Source: Nipponacmea schrenckii (taxonomy: Eukaryota; Mollusca; Gastropoda; Lottiidae). From it: DNA of 64,000 nucleotides. Both the position numbers and the translations under genes were made by a program. Within the stretch, counting starts at the first letter, position 1. The number at the start of each line of letters is the position of its first letter. The stretch covers positions 31,688,602 to 31,752,601 of the forward strand of contig JAUJPP010000003.1 of the NCBI GenBank assembly GCA_030562195.1. The letters are read 5' to 3'. Below, piece after piece: positions 37,239-48,154 of this stretch. The notes beneath the pieces are model-generated. The model was not told the DNA's origin. It was given only the letters and a program-made list of their open reading frames with translations, and made no database searches.

Positions 37239-37545
37239 AAGGATAATAGGTCTTAGCATGAACATAAAATGGAACATAAAAAAGTTATCAAGAAAGGTCA
37301 ATATGAGTGTATATATATCATAGAGTTATAATAAGAACTATTTATAACTCTATGCATCAGGGTACTAACCTGGTGACATAACGTAACATAACCACTTAAA
37401 ATCTTGAAAACTCGCAAAACTAAGTCATTTTTGAAAAACCTTTAATCAATTTATTAAGTGTTTTTCAATAATCATATGGATCTTTATTGATAATTACTTA
37501 TTTTTTTTGGATATTAATTTTCAAAGTTTATGTTCATTAGAAGTT
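37239..37545 (+). mobile_element. TTAA-type MITE, family B copy 2 (degenerate)
   Basis: TTAA at 37235-37238 followed by AAGGATAATAGGTCTTAGCA and 'tgaacataaaat', as in the copy at 21129-21426. The interior shares 'aagaaaggtcaatatgagtg' in inverted order. The right end is eroded and cannot be placed exactly. Confidence 0.6.
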
Positions 37546-37979
37546 CCATTATAGCTGACAATATCCCTTGATAACTTACCTGATTGCATCTATTATTGTA
37601 TGACAAGACTGCAGAAATTTCAGAACATAAAAAAAAAAATGCATGGAGCATGTTGTAAATTCACTAACAAGATGCTTGTTGACAACTTTGTCGCTTTGTA
37701 AAAACTACATAGGCCAATTATTAACAATGCTCCTTTAAAATTAGTCAATCTCAGGATATCATACTTTAGTTTCAAACAATTCAATGGCGATTTTAATTCA
37801 TCTCCATCATCAAACATTGGTATTGAAACTTCTAATGCAGCTTGAACCATGATATCGAAGAATTCTGTCTTTATAAAATCCCACATAGACATATAATTTC
37901 TATAGCCGGTATCTGCAACTAATTTTCTCAGCTATAAGCGTTCGTTGTGAGGAGTAATGTGCGCTCAATAGAGGGTTAT

Positions 37980-38031
37980 TACGTATTTCGACTTTGGCGA
38001 AAACGTATTGTAATCGTTCGGATTATTTTAT
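37980..38031 (+). mobile_element. H3 5'-end module, single copy
   Basis: TACGTATTTCG and, seven bases later, CGAAAACGTA form an imperfect hairpin, followed by TTGTAATCGTTCGGATTATT. Same 52-base module as at 42394-42660 (five copies), 46753 and 51034. Here it stands immediately before the H2 5' end at 38033. Confidence 0.75.
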
Positions 38032-38071
38032 TGCAGTGCGTTCATCGAACGCACTGCTTTGTTTTCGAAAT

Positions 38072-38104
<33 letters not shown>

Positions 38105-38849
38105 CGAATTCTTCCCAGAGCGCCCAGCCAAAACTACATATGTTATGAATTCACTCTTTCGATTTTCTTCTTGTACTCGTGAAAGTAATGTTAATGAATG
38201 TATTTTGATGCATTTTTTTAAAACAGGAAATGACGTAGCGCATTCCATAGTTTTTCTTTGTTTTTCAATTTGAGGCTTTATTTTTGATTCAATGTTGATC
38301 GTTCTTTTTTAGATAACTACATTGAACTTAGTTCTAAAAGATAGTAATTTGAGAATTAAACATTTCCCAACTTTGTCGCTGACTTTTTGAATTTTGAATT
38401 TTTAGCATTTTTTAACTTCTACAGTTTTCTTTCGATCGACTTGAAAACTTGCAGATATATAGACAGTTTGATTGCGAACTATGATTAATTTTCAAAATTT
38501 CGATATCACTTCCGGTTTTGAAGTTATTTGCTTTAAAAGTTGAATTTTGCACTTCCGAAATATTGAAGATATTTAAAAAATTTCTTTTGCAATAAGCTAC
38601 AATTGTCTATTAAATGATGCTAAATTAAAAAAATTCGAACCGGAAGTAACGGATTAGCTGCCATCTTGAGATGATTTACTTTTGTAAAACTCAAAATGGG
38701 GCCTCAGGGTTAAATCTAATTTGCATAATTTAAAATTTTCTGAAAACATCTATTGATTGCGAAAAAAAGTATGGGAAGGGATTTTTGAATTTCGACTTTG
38801 CTTTTCCTTTATTTCCGGTTGAAATTTTTCAGTAATAGTCAAAACTAGT

Positions 38850-40112
38850 GTATCTAAACCACTTGAAAGACATTATTCAAAACATATAAATAATTTCTTA
38901 AATAATAATAAGTTATTGTATTCGCACCAATCTGGTTTTAGGTCTAATAGTTCTTGTCAAACAGCTCTGACTAACATAATTGAAAACGTTTATGATGCAG
39001 TAAATAATAATCTTATGGTTGGTTCTATTTTCTTTGATTTTACAAAAGCATTTGATTTGATTTCCCATGAGATAATTATTGAAAAACTAAAACTATACAA
39101 ATTTTCGAATGCATTAATAACCTTCATAAATTGTTACTTGTCGAATCGTACTCAGCGTTGTTACGTCAATGGAACTCTTTCGTCTTCTCGAAGTATAAAG
39201 TATGGAGTACCACAAGGATCAATTTTAGGTCCCTTGTTGTTTAATCTTTATATTAATGATTTGCCATTGCATATTAACTCTAACTGTGATCTTTTTGCGG
39301 ATGATACTACGATTTATACTTCTGGTAAATCGGTTACTGACATACAATTAAAATTGCAAGAAGATACTGATGCAATCTTAAACTGGTGTTCCTTTAATGT
39401 CATGATTTTAAATGAAAATAAGACCAAATGTATGTTAATTACAACTTCTCAAAAAAGAAAATATTCATCAGATTTATCAATTGAACTTAATAATCAATTT
39501 ATTGAACAAGTTGAAAACTTTAAATTACTAGGTGTTACTGTGAATCAAAATCTCTCATGGACTCCGCACGTAAAGTTCGTTGCTAAAATTTTAAATACTA
39601 AGTTATTTCAACTGCGACAGTTAAGAAAGATCATGCCTGAAAAATATAGATCTATTTTTTATAAATGTCACTTTCAACCATATTTGGATTATTGTTCAAC
39701 TATTTGGGATTCGCACGACATTGCATCGGCCGATATTTTACACAGGCAACAAAAAATTGCTTTTAGATTAATTCTTGGTTCTAAGTATAATACTGATTTG
39801 TCACTGAATCTTAAAAGGCTTAATATTTTTGACATTAAAACCAGGCATAATTTTAATTCGTATAAATTTATGTATAAAATTCTGAACAACTTGTCTCCTT
39901 CCTACCTTTCAAGCCTCTTTAGCTATAAACAGACGCCTTATTCTAGCATAAATTCAAAACTTGTGGTGCAAAAACCACGAATCAATTTGATTAAACAAAG
40001 TATTAAATACAAAGGATCAATTTTATGGAATGGTCTAGACGAAAATATTAAATCAGCATCAGATTTTAAGACTTTTCGAAGGATGATTCTTGGTAATCTT
40101 TCATTAACATAA
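38850..40112 (+). CDS. LINE reverse transcriptase, N-terminally truncated open frame
   Basis: Open without stops from about 38832 to the TAA at 40110-40112. RT motifs in order: VSKPLERHYSKHI, HQSGFRSNSSCQTAL, FFDFTKAFDLISH (motif A Asp), YGVPQGSILGPLLFNLYIND (motif B), LFADDTTIY (motif C catalytic Asp pair), NENKTKCMLI, LLGVTVNQNLSW. Then the C-terminal LINE block ILHRQQKIAFRLI, YKGSILWNGL. The endonuclease and RT fingers are missing because of 5' truncation, so it cannot act alone. The uninterrupted frame implies a recent insertion. Any ATG-initiated product is doubtful. Confidence 0.88.
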   Translation, partial: VSKPLERHYSKHINNFLNNNKLLYSHQSGFRSNSSCQTALTNIIENVYDAVNNNLMVGSIFFDFTKAFDLISHEIIIEKLKLYKFSNALITFINCYLSNRTQRCYVNGTLSSSRSIKYGVPQGSILGPLLFNLYINDLPLHINSNCDLFADDTTIYTSGKSVTDIQLKLQEDTDAILNWCSFNVMILNENKTKCMLITTSQKRKYSSDLSIELNNQFIEQVENFKLLGVTVNQNLSWTPHVKFVAKILNTKLFQLRQLRKIMPEKYRSIFYKCHFQPYLDYCSTIWDSHDIASADILHRQQKIAFRLILGSKYNTDLSLNLKRLNIFDIKTRHNFNSYKFMYKILNNLSPSYLSSLFSYKQTPYSSINSKLVVQKPRINLIKQSIKYKGSILWNGLDENIKSASDFKTFRRMILGNLSLT

Positions 40113-40451
40113 GCATACTTCCTATTACACGGGTATTCTTTTCACCAACTATAGGATTACTTGCTGATGGCTATCTTAACAATTGTGTTTCTCCATGATT
40201 TAATGATTTAAGTAATTTATTAATTTTATTTTTCCCTTTCCCACAGGTATATCACCACCAACAATTCTATTTTGGCCTATCTTGAACCATTTTGAAAATC
40301 TAAATTACTACTGTCGGGGGATGAGTAAACATCCTTAAAGCTGGTCTTGAGCATGGACAAATCCTACCTCCCCCTCCATAGAAAATAAGAACATAAAATG
40401 GAGTAGGGTTGGGTAGCCCGCTCGCAGCACATGCACTGACGCTTTGGCAAT

Positions 40452-40453
<2 letters not shown>

Positions 40454-40500
<47 letters not shown>
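40454..40500. repeat. Homopolymer run of 47 T
   Basis: In the LINE 3' UTR. Its exact length is likely to be unreliable in assembly. Confidence 0.9.
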
Positions 40501-40503
<3 letters not shown>

Positions 40504-40539
40504 TGTATGTTTTGATGTCTGATCGTCTCATGCAGATGT

Positions 40540-41000
40540 ACTTGTCTATCCCTTGGTTTTTGTGGTCATGTACTTGATCGCAGAATGATGAATCTGTCCA
40601 TTTTATACACATGTACTTGTGTATTTCAAAACTAATTGTACATTGAAATGATATATGGTTTTTGCTGTCATGTACTTGATCACCGGAAGATAAATCTGTC
40701 CATTATTTACACATGTAATTGTGTATTTGAAAATAAATTGTACGTTGAAATAATACGTGATTTTTTGCGGTCGTGTGCATGGCCGCGGGAACTATATATT
40801 ACATCCATTTTATAAACAAATTGTAGGTTGAAAATCTGTCCATTCATGCACATGTACTTGTGTATTTTAAACAAATTGTACGTGGAGTATTGTATATTTA
40901 TTTGTGGTCATGTACTTGATCGCCGAAACATATATCTGTCCATTTGATACACATGTACTTGTGTATTTTTAGTATTTCAGACGAATTGTATATTGACATA
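40540..41000 (+). repeat. ~100-bp tandem repeats in LINE 3' UTR, about 4.5 units
   Basis: Units share 'gtcatgtacttgatcgc', 'atctgtccatt', 'cacatgtacttgtgtatttt' and 'aaattgtac' in the same order (starts near 40563, 40670, 40768, 40832 and 40903). One unit is also present at 18940-19020. Confidence 0.75.
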
Positions 41001-42393
41001 TTATGTATTTTCGATTTTATTTTCTTTTTTTTTTTCTTTTTTTTTTTCTTTTTTTTTTTCCCCAATGTATTGCCCCATGGGCTGAATGTGAGACAGGACC
41101 ATGTCCTTGTGTATTGGGCCTAATTCTGACCCATGTAAAATAAAGAGTTTATTATTATTATTATTATAAACTTTTAAAGGTCATATTTCGCCATATTGAC
41201 CTCTAGTGACCTTGTGACCTGAACAAAAGTTATTGCCCTTGATTAAATCTGCCCAATGGTATCTTCACTTTTGTTGTCCGATGTTCACTTCCGGTTTTGC
41301 AGCCAATTGAAAATCACGAATTTTAACTTTAAAGAGCTCTATCACGTGACCTAATTTACATAGGACAGAATTTCTTCCATATTCCTTTTACGCTTAATGT
41401 CATCTTCCCATTAATATATCAAACTTAGTATTTTAGTCAAAATTGCGCGTTTAAAAATTTCAAAATTTTGTAATTTCTTCTATACTAACTGTGCGTGTTT
41501 TTCTTTAAATCGAAATAGGGTCTCGGGGGATAATTCGATTTGTGTTATTTTGATGTATATAGAATCTATAACCGATTGCCGAAATATATATGGAAACCGA
41601 TTTTTGAATTTTGATTTTGATTTTGATTTTTTAACGATTAAAATTTTTAAAAACTTTGAAGGGTCGTATATTGTGACGTTGAACTTCGACGAATTTTTGA
41701 CCTGTACAAATATGATAGCTCTCGGGAAGTTCTATCCAATGATATATAAAGCTTTATTGTAAGATGTATACTTCCGCTTTTATCGCCATTTGAAAATTGC
41801 GAATTTTCCCTATAAAACAATCTGTTTAATGTGTTGCATTTGGGCGATCTACAAGATATAAGTTTCAGCGATCTGAAATTATTTTTTAGTTTAATCGTTC
41901 TACATCCAGTTAAAATGATTCAAAGTTGTTATATATGTTTTTCCTGTTGTGGGTGATGTAAATATTGAATATTTGGAACGAAATTACAACCTTTAGAATT
42001 TTAAATTTTATCTTTTATAATTATGCAACAATAATATACAGGTGACTGGAATAATGGTCTAAGAGACGAAACTCTATTCAATATAAATTTTAAAATGTTG
42101 GGCCGCGCTATTTATGTGGTGTCTCAATGTTATACCCTGGCGACTTAAGACAACTTGAACCATTAGTGACCTTTCGATTTGTATATAGCTTCGACATTGT
42201 CTATCCAATGCTATATATATATTTTTTGTACGATATCTACTTTTGGTTTCATCGCCATCTGAAAATTGCGAATTTAATATATAAAACAATCTACATTGCA
42301 TTGGGTATTATTCTCTACGTTTGGGCGATTTACAAATATGAGTTTCGGCGATCCGGATATCTTTTTTAGATTAAACGACCCTCTATCCATTTT

Positions 42394-42660
42394 TACGTAT
42401 TTCGACTTTGGCGAAAACGTATTGTAATCGTTCGGATTATTTTATTTTTACGTATTTCGACTTTGGTCGAAAACGTATTGTAATCGTTCGGATTATTTTA
42501 TTTTTTACGTATTTCGACTTTGTCGAAAACGTATTGTAATCGTTCGGATTATTACGTATTTCGACTTTGGCGAAAACGTATTGTAATCGTTCGGATTATT
42601 TTATTACGTATTTCGACTTTGGCGAAAACGTATTGTAATCGTTCGGATTATTTTATTTTA
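42394..42660 (+). repeat. Five tandem copies of the H3 5'-end module
   Basis: TACGTATTTCG starts at 42394, 42449, 42506, 42553 and 42605, each followed by the complementary CGAAAACGTA arm and TTGTAATCGTTCGGATTATT. Spacing is 47-57 bases, and the copies are almost identical. The array abuts the H2 copy b 5' end at 42663. Confidence 0.9.
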
Positions 42661-42662
42661 TT

Positions 42663-45600
42663 GCAGTGCGTTCTTCGAACGCACTGCTTTGTTTTCGAAA
42701 TGACTATTTTTTTTTTTTTGTCTCTTTCTGGTCACGCTCCCCAGCCATAACTGCAAATGTCTTACACAATCTGGCGTGATATTGTAACGTAATCTAGTGC
42801 TCGTTGTTGTTTAAATGTAAAATGACGCATTTTTGTTCTACCGGGAAAAGACGTAGAACGTCACAAATTTTATTATTGTTTACTAACTCATGGCTCGTTT
42901 TTTTATCCAATCTGGTTCGGACTTTTTTTATTTACTACTTATAACTTAGATTTACATAATAGCAGTTTAAAAATTTTGAAATTTTTACTTTTGTTGCTGA
43001 CTTTTGAATTTTAAAATTTAACACTTTTTCTAACTTTTGCAATTTTGATTAGATCGAAATCAAAATTTGCAGTTAAAAAAACATTTTTCTTGTCAAGAAA
43101 AATCTGTTTTCAAAATGTCGACATCACTTTCGGTTTCGGCGTCATACGTCGCTAAACTTCGAATTTTCACTTCCGGAATTCTAAAGATATTTGAATTTTT
43201 TTTTTGCAATTAGTTACTATTAACCCATAATGATTTTATAATTAACAAAAATTGAACCGGAAGTAACAGATCAGTCGCCATCATTAAACCACTTACTTTT
43301 GTAAAGTGAAAAATTGGGCCTTAGGGGTTAATCGGACAATTGTAATTTTGATGTCTATGTAATCTTCAATCGATTGCTAACAATTCTTAGGAAGCCGAAT
43401 TTTGAATTTCGATTTAGCTTACCTTTCATTTCCGGTTCTTTTTTTTCACTCAGTGCCTAATTTTCCAACGCTCATATAGCGTGACCTTGACCTTTGGTGA
43501 CCATGTGACCTGCACAAAAGTTGTTGCCCTTGTCGAGATCTATCCATTGATGTCTTCATTTGTGTTGTGCAATGTCAACTTCCGGTTTTACAGCCATTTG
43601 AAAATTGCACTTTTTAACTTCGAAGAGCTCTGTCACGTGACCTAATTTACATACGTCAAAATTTCTTTTATGTCCTTATTACGCGTAATTTATTCTTTCC
43701 AATGGTGTATAACACTTTATATTTTGATCAAAATTGCGCTTTTTAATATTTGAAAATTTTGTTCTTAGTTCTATATTAATTGTGCGTGATTTATGAAAAA
43801 GCACGTGTTTTTTTTTAATTTACGTCTTATTTTTTCACAAAAATTGGTAGATGAGTAGACAAAAAATTATCATTAAAGATTCCGATAAAACATTTTCCGA
43901 AATTAGCCGGAAACGTCCGAAAATGACCAAAAAATGTAGAAAATCACAGAAATCGGAATTTTCGGATTAAATTTTTGCACAAACTTGCAATTTTTTTATT
44001 CCACAGAATTAGTACCATCAATATCTTCATTTTGTATGTATACCGTATATGCAAATTCCTAACCGTTTGATCGCCATCTTGAAATATGCAAATTATTGGA
44101 AAAATACTACTCGTCTGCCATTTTTAATCCTATTTTTTTCAGACTTATTTTAAAATACAATTTGGATAATTATCTAGGTCCTCTAGTGGCATATTTTTCA
44201 ATTTCAAATTTGTCTTTGGACCAGGTCCTGCCAAAGTTTTTCAAAACTGACTTCCGTTTGAAAGTTCATAACTTTTGAACTCTACCATATGCATCCTTTT
44301 GATCTCAAAACAACATCACCCGAGAGGCACTGGACTGGAATCCCCAAGGGCATAGAAGACAAGGACGACCTTTACATAGCTTGAAAAGAATAAGACTGAA
44401 AGAGCTAGGAAGGATTGGCAAGACCTGGAATGAAGCAAAAAGAACAGCTCATAACAGAGTGAGATGGAGAACGTCTGTAGCAGCCCTATTCTCCGCAAGG
44501 AACGAAGAGGACTAACTTACTAATATGCATCCTTTATTTTTCTGCACAATCATCTTCATTGGCTAAAGGTTCATATGATACCTTGATTTCTAATTTTAAT
44601 AAAGAACATTTGGATTAATAGGGATCCAAAAATTGGTAATTTGCATATTTCTCGTATCTTCAGATAGTTATATCTCATGAACAAGACTCTAAGCAACATT
44701 TTAATTGACATTATTGTGATGTGATTTTTATCAGCTTTCTAACAATATCTTTATTTTAGCTATAGACCGAAAACTGATGAAATACGCCTAGTAGAAAATA
44801 AGCGATTTTAACATTCATATTTTTTTTATATTTAGTTCTATTTAACTTAAAAACAAAATTCGAACAGATTTATAATGTGCAGATTCCCAGCTTTCAAGCA
44901 ATATATAAATCAATATGTATAAATAAAAATTGCGAAAAGTTTAAGAATAAAATTACACTCTAATTAAACAGATATAAATGCAACAGGTCATAAAGTCTGA
45001 TTTTGTTAATTTCTTATCTTTTGGTCAAGACACAAATTTTGACATTTCCAGTTAAAGTATTCGAACCAATCAAAACAAGTCATTAGACTTTGTGGGCGTG
45101 GTTAAGCCCAGATATTTTACATCACTGTGTGCATTTTTCTTTCAATCGAAATAGGGTCTCGGAGGATCAGTCAATATGTGTTATTTTGATGGACATGTAT
45201 ATAGAATCTATAACCCGATTGCCGAAATTTATATGGAAACTGATTTTTGAATTTTTAATTTGATTTTGATTTAATTACGATTAAAAATTATAAAAACTTC
45301 GAAGGTGTATATTGTGACCTTTGGCGATCTTTATACCTGTACATATGTGATACGTTCTATCCAATGACATATTAAGCTTTATAGCAAAATGTAAACTTTC
45401 GGTTTATCGGCATTTAAAAATTGCGAATTTTTCCTATAAAACGGTCAATTCACAAATTTTGACATTTCCAGTTGAAGTTTCCAAAACAAGTCAATGGACT
45501 TTGTGGGCGTGGTTAAGCCCAGATATTTTTACATCACAAACCTTAATGATTGCCAGTCTATTAACAAGCTCAAATGTCACGTGTTAAAATCATGAATAAA

Positions 45601-46752
45601 TCATCTCTCCCAATAATCACAAGATCAATCTACATTCTATCCTTAAATGACAGCCAGGAGACCAACAAATTCTAAATAGCTCGAAAGCTGCAGAACTGTT
45701 ACAAACAGGTCTAGTTATTCTTTCCAATGGTGTATAACACTTGATTTTTGATCAAAATTGCACGTTTTAAATTTGCAAATTTTGTAATTTCTTCTATACT
45801 AACTGTGTGTATTTTTCTTTAAATCGAAATAGGGTCTCGGAAGATAATTCAATTTGTGTTATTTTGATGTACATGTATATAGAATCTATTGCCGAAATAT
45901 ATATGGAAACCGATTTTTGAATTGTTATTTTGATAATGATTTTTTTACGATTAAAAATTAATTCAGTTAAAATGATTCAAAGATATTATATATCTTAAAT
46001 AAAAGGAATGAATGTTCATTTCTCGTTGTGGGAGATGTATGATATGGAATATTTGGAAGGAAATGACAACCTTTAGAATTTTAAATGATATTCTCTTAAG
46101 CAAAAAAAAATGTACAGTTGAGAGGACTAGTGGTATAAGGGACGCAACTCTATAAAATACTCTCTTAAAGATGTAAAGCCGCGCTGTTAATTTGATGGCT
46201 CTATGTTATACCATGGCAACGAGCCACAAATTGCAGGATTTAATGTTCCTACTACACCTAAATTAAGATTGAAAAATAAATAAAGAAACAAATTAAAAGT
46301 ATCAACGATCTGGAAAGTTAATTTAATCCGAGATCAATTTGTAATCTCAAATAAGGTGTTATGTCCCTTAGACCACAAATTTGTTTTTTCGACGTTTTTT
46401 TTTTACACACTAATTAAACAGATTTAAATGTTACAAGAAGAGTTAAGAAGATAATGTAACAGGGCAAAAAGTCAAATTGTGTTAATTTCTTATCGTTTGG
46501 TCAAGACAAATTTTGACATTTCCAGTTTAAGTATCTCAACCAATCAAAACAAGTCATTATACTGAGTAGGCGTGGTTACGTTCTATTTTAAATGACAGCC
46601 AGGAGATATAACAAATTCTAAATATCTCGGAAGCTGCACAATTGTTACAAACAGGTCTAGTTGTTATTATGGAATTGGATATTATAAATGCAACGTTTCA
46701 CCCATTCAATAGAAGGGACGCGCACTGCCTTGGTACCGTCTAACGGTTCTAG
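42663..46752 (+). mobile_element. H2 Helitron-like (HINE-type) element, copy b, both ends present
   Basis: The 5' hairpin has perfect 11-bp arms GCAGTGCGTTC (42663-42673) and GAACGCACTGC (42677-42687) with loop TTC, then TTTGTTTTCGAAATGAC and a T-run. At the 3' end, CGCACTGC (46721-46728) is the inverse of the first eight bases. It is followed after 6 nt by a hairpin ACCGT/ACGGT (46735-46747) and the terminal TCTAG (46748-46752). 4.1 kb, no Rep or helicase frame, captured LINE fragment at 44315-44515. Inner blocks with 'gacatttccagtt' and 'acaagtcatta' recur three times (about 45045, 45465 and 46515). No target duplication is seen; the flanks are T-rich. Confidence 0.72.
44315..44515 (+). pseudogene. 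Captured RTE-type LINE ORF C-terminus inside H2 copy b
   Basis: A 66-codon stretch with stop reads ITREALDWNPQGHRRQGRP, RIRLKELGRIGKTWNEAKRT and NRVRWRTSVAALFSARNEED. This is the conserved tail after the RT of RTE/craniate-like LINEs ('ALEWNPQGKRKRGRP...TW..', from family knowledge). No RT precedes it. The same fragment is at the equivalent place in copy c (50114-50314), so it was acquired before the H2 family multiplied. Confidence 0.75.
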
Positions 46753-47290
46753 TTACGTATTTCGACTTTGGCGAAAACGTATTGTAATCGTTCGGATTAT
46801 TTTATTTTTTTTTTTTTTTTTTTTTTTTTGTAATTCTTGGATGAGTTTGCAGAAAAACTGGTAAAAGGTGCAGAAATTCTAAATCTACAGTTGATCTTAG
46901 AATGATTTCTATTATCAAATAAAACAAAAAAGGAAGTTCTATCTCTGACAGGAAGTGAGAACCGGAAGTTGAGTTTTTTTTGCTTCAGCAAGTTTATTTT
47001 CAGTTCGATTTTGACCGGATTTTCAGATTTGAAAACTTCAATGTATTTGTCAACTAACAATTATAGGTTTTATGCAATTAGGTTAAATATTTTACCCACG
47101 ATTTGCAATTCAATATTCAAGGGTCATCGGCAAAAATTTCAGACCGTGATTTCTCCTTTAATATAAATGGTAAAATTTTGAAACTTTACCAGTTGATAGG
47201 CGATATGATTATAATTTTTGAAAATATGTGAAAAAAAAAAATTTTACTTCCGGTTTAGCCTCAAATGACGTAATTACGTAACTTCCGGTC
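46753..47290 (+). mobile_element. H3 Helitron-like element, 5' part running into the assembly gap
   Basis: Begins with the H3 5' module directly after the TCTAG of H2 copy b. It continues with a T-run, 'gatgagtttgcagaaaaact' and 'acgtaattacgtaacttccg', matching the first ~510 bases of the complete H3 at 51034. Cut by the N-run. Confidence 0.75.
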
Positions 47291-47790
47291 NNNNNNNNNN
47301 NNNNNNNNNNNNNNNNNNNNNNNNNNNNNNNNNNNNNNNNNNNNNNNNNNNNNNNNNNNNNNNNNNNNNNNNNNNNNNNNNNNNNNNNNNNNNNNNNNNN
47401 NNNNNNNNNNNNNNNNNNNNNNNNNNNNNNNNNNNNNNNNNNNNNNNNNNNNNNNNNNNNNNNNNNNNNNNNNNNNNNNNNNNNNNNNNNNNNNNNNNNN
47501 NNNNNNNNNNNNNNNNNNNNNNNNNNNNNNNNNNNNNNNNNNNNNNNNNNNNNNNNNNNNNNNNNNNNNNNNNNNNNNNNNNNNNNNNNNNNNNNNNNNN
47601 NNNNNNNNNNNNNNNNNNNNNNNNNNNNNNNNNNNNNNNNNNNNNNNNNNNNNNNNNNNNNNNNNNNNNNNNNNNNNNNNNNNNNNNNNNNNNNNNNNNN
47701 NNNNNNNNNNNNNNNNNNNNNNNNNNNNNNNNNNNNNNNNNNNNNNNNNNNNNNNNNNNNNNNNNNNNNNNNNNNNNNNNNNNNNNNNNN
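47291..47790. other. Assembly gap (500 N)
   Basis: Exactly 500 unknown bases, the usual placeholder for a gap of unknown size. By comparison with 51561-52176, the missing part should begin with the rest of an H3 element. Confidence 0.99.
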
Positions 47791-47796
47791 AAACAA

Positions 47797-47950
47797 AACG
47801 AAAACCCGGACAAAACGGACATTTTTTGTCCGTCATGTCCGTGTTTTCGTTTCAAGCATGGGCAAAAATCGAAAACACGGACATATGAAGACTCGGACAT
47901 ATTTTGTCCGTGATGTCCGTGATGTCCGCGATGTCCGTGTTTTCGACCTC
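47797..47950. repeat. Palindromic 'gtccgtgttttcg' cluster with 9-bp tandem units
   Basis: 'atgtccgtgttttcg' (about 47838-47852 and 47931-47945) and its reverse complement 'cgaaaacacggacat' (about 47869-47883) can pair. Between them are several 'gatgtccgt' units in tandem (47908-47940). The block replaces the outer part of the BEL 3' LTR, so it is probably the end of another inserted element starting in the gap. Confidence 0.6.
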
Positions 47951-47952
47951 AC

Positions 47953-48154
47953 CCACAGTCATTCGAAATTTCCCCTTCTAGTAAGATCTATGCACATTGC
48001 ATCATTTAATAGTGCTATATATAGTAACTGAAGCGTCTAGAAACTTCCATATATCTTATGGACTATGAAAAATATAAACAGAAATAAAACAAAGTTATAG
48101 CATGTATTAAAATTCAATAATAGTTATACATGTGATTGCGAACGATTCGCAACA
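47953..48154 (-). mobile_element. BEL/Pao 3' LTR, truncated
   Basis: Matches about 200 bases of the 5' LTR at 61806-62089, including 'aaatttccccttctag', 'agatctatgc' and the inner end TGTTGCGAATC (minus strand, from 48154). The outer ~80 bases are lost where the palindromic block begins. Confidence 0.8.

Larger units (their letters stand above)
34014..37892 (-). pseudogene. Tyrosine-recombinase-like (Crypton-like) domain gene, fragmentary
   Basis: Minus-strand segments with fitting splice borders and phases: 37608-37580, 36809-36686, 36266-36167 and 34156-34014 (stop TGA). Upstream, 37892-37750 is an open segment with SPLNCLKLKYDI. The middle exons read SMLERHLLESQDLMIVRGKH and GKPVPVIIPDDCKKPLEYIV. 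This matches the central part of the recombinase-like proteins abundant in molluscs and fish (pattern 'LE..L......I.GK..R.VPVL......A...L'), from memory. The last exon (KTIGVLGVNPPKPTSDYWPP) is not that domain, and the catalytic C-terminal half (R-H-R-Y) is absent. A stop and frame change near 37690-37710 interrupt the N-terminal part. Probably a decaying host-embedded recombinase remnant; a short functional protein is not excluded. Confidence 0.5.
38840..41170 (+). mobile_element. 5'-truncated non-LTR retrotransposon (CR1/L2/Jockey-like)
   Basis: Starts inside the RT domain, carries a 398-codon open frame, then a 3' UTR with ~100-base tandem repeats, a T-run and a terminal (ATT)n tail at about 41148-41166. 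The flanking H2 sequence resumes on both sides. Fragments of the same 3' UTR occur at 18920-19160 and 20744-20990. Confidence 0.85.
38033..42390 (+). mobile_element. H2 Helitron-like element, copy a, interrupted by a LINE, 3' end lost
   Basis: The 5' end has hairpin arms GCAGTGCGTTC and GAACGCACTGC with a 3-base loop, followed by TTTGTTTTCGAAATG and a run of 32 T (38073-38104). The interior matches copies b and c (for example 'cttccggttttgcagccaat', 'agagctctatcacgtgacct', 'aatcgaaatagggtctcggg'). A LINE (38840-41170) is inserted. The right part runs to the H3 module array; no TCTAG end is found. Confidence 0.7.

Noticed and set aside
37947..38273. Frames with long Phe or Lys runs
   Set aside because: Produced by the 32-base T-run after the H2 5' hairpin; not genes.
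44316..44498. Minus-strand 60-codon frame (and its twin at 50115-50297)
   Set aside because: It is the antisense shadow of the captured LINE fragment, whose plus strand matches a known conserved protein tail.
47209..47900. Minus-strand frames of ~190-208 codons
   Set aside because: They consist mainly of the N gap read through without stops.
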